From an uncultured Roseburia sp. (GTDB lineage: Bacteria; Bacillota; Clostridia; Lachnospirales; Lachnospiraceae), in assembly GCA_910584215.1 (NCBI GenBank), contig CAJTYI010000079.1:1-14680 (forward strand): DNA of 14,680 bases, written 5' to 3'. Within the stretch, counting starts at the first letter, position 1. Every line of letters begins with the position of its first letter. This document shows positions 14,462 to 14,680 of this stretch, piece by piece. The position numbers and the translations under genes are program-made. Below the pieces are notes generated by a model. It was not told the origin of the DNA and made no database searches. It saw only the letters and a list, made by a program, of their open reading frames with translations.

Positions 14462-14483
14462 GAATAAATATGCATATATATTC
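14462..14483. promoter_or_regulatory. 22-bp near-perfect AT-rich palindrome
   Basis: Ten of eleven base pairs are symmetrical around a central ATGCAT, with outer arms GAATA and TATTC. It lies about 108 bp upstream of the response regulator start. A CGATCG palindrome (14483-14488) follows directly. It looks like an operator; the outer TGAATA half resembles ARG boxes, but no arginine gene is nearby. Confidence 0.35.
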
Positions 14484-14494
14484 GATCGGAAATG

Positions 14495-14509
14495 ATATAA
14501 ATTTTATAT
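14495..14509. promoter_or_regulatory. 15-bp AT-rich palindrome
   Basis: ATATAAA and TTTATAT flank a single T. It is 11 bp beyond the 22-bp palindrome, in the same AT-rich block. It may be part of the same regulatory region or only reflect base composition. Confidence 0.2.
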
Positions 14510-14510
14510 T

Positions 14511-14680
14511 CTTAGCGTAAATGCGGCGTCCGGCAGGTAGCATAACTGCAGATGCTGCTTGTCTTTTGACCTCCGAAGAAACGTCAGGGGTTCTCGCATG
14601 CCGTTTGGGGCATCGGGTTGCGCGTCTTTTCAGTGTTGAACCACCTCGTCGTGTCTGTCCGTCCCGGTAAAGACAGAAAT
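14511..14680. other. GC-richer block at the right edge, nature unknown
   Basis: The composition changes from very AT-rich to GC-richer at about 14511. A plus-strand frame of 49 codons (14521-14670, starting MRRPAG, ending VCPSR) has no Shine-Dalgarno. A minus-strand frame is open from the window end to 14433. Both translations are rich in Arg and lack recognised motifs. It may be an intergenic repeat, a structured RNA or the edge of a gene outside the window. Confidence 0.2.

Overview
The window looks like chromosomal DNA from a gut-type Gram-positive Clostridia, most likely a Lachnospiraceae. This is inferred from strong AGGAGG-type ribosome binding sites, very large secreted enzymes with lysine-rich Big_2-like N-termini, an AraC regulator beside carbohydrate-active enzymes, and a BcrA-type ABC transporter next to a two-component system. 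No RNA gene, insertion sequence, phage gene or CRISPR array was seen.

Left part (about 86-10599): a plant-polysaccharide locus. An AraC-family regulator is read leftwards (86-985). Divergent from it are two giant secreted glycoside hydrolases in one probable operon: a GH78-type alpha-L-rhamnosidase (1320-5774) and a GH28-type pectin or rhamnogalacturonan hydrolase (5833-10599). The pair of activities suggests attack on rhamnogalacturonan I or related pectin. The intergenic region holds a 12-bp direct repeat with a 21-bp period. It overlaps the -35 of the araC-type gene and abuts the weak -35 of the hydrolase promoter, which is the classic geometry for an AraC activator that also represses itself. 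The first ~730 bp of the two hydrolase genes are almost identical (about 98%), giving both enzymes the same signal peptide, two Ig-like domains and Ser-Glu-Thr-rich linker.

Right part (10628-14354, all leftwards): a four-gene module in the order response regulator, ABC ATPase, ABC-2 permease, histidine kinase. It resembles bacitracin/lantibiotic-type peptide resistance systems. The kinase has one membrane helix and no sensor domain. The permease has a strongly acidic predicted extracellular loop. A TCT-N8-TCT repeat, like the boxes described for NisR/SpaR, sits directly upstream of a candidate promoter for the transporter genes. The two convergent units meet at a perfect 12-bp inverted repeat (10630-10659) that also encodes the last residues of the kinase.

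Right edge (14400-14680): no convincing gene. An AT-rich stretch with two palindromes lies upstream of the response regulator, followed by a GC-richer block of unknown nature. I did not find a clearly new multi-gene defence or mobile system. The most notable points are the shared N-terminal module, the AraC operator architecture, the altered GH28 active-site motifs, and the peptide-resistance module with its regulatory repeats.
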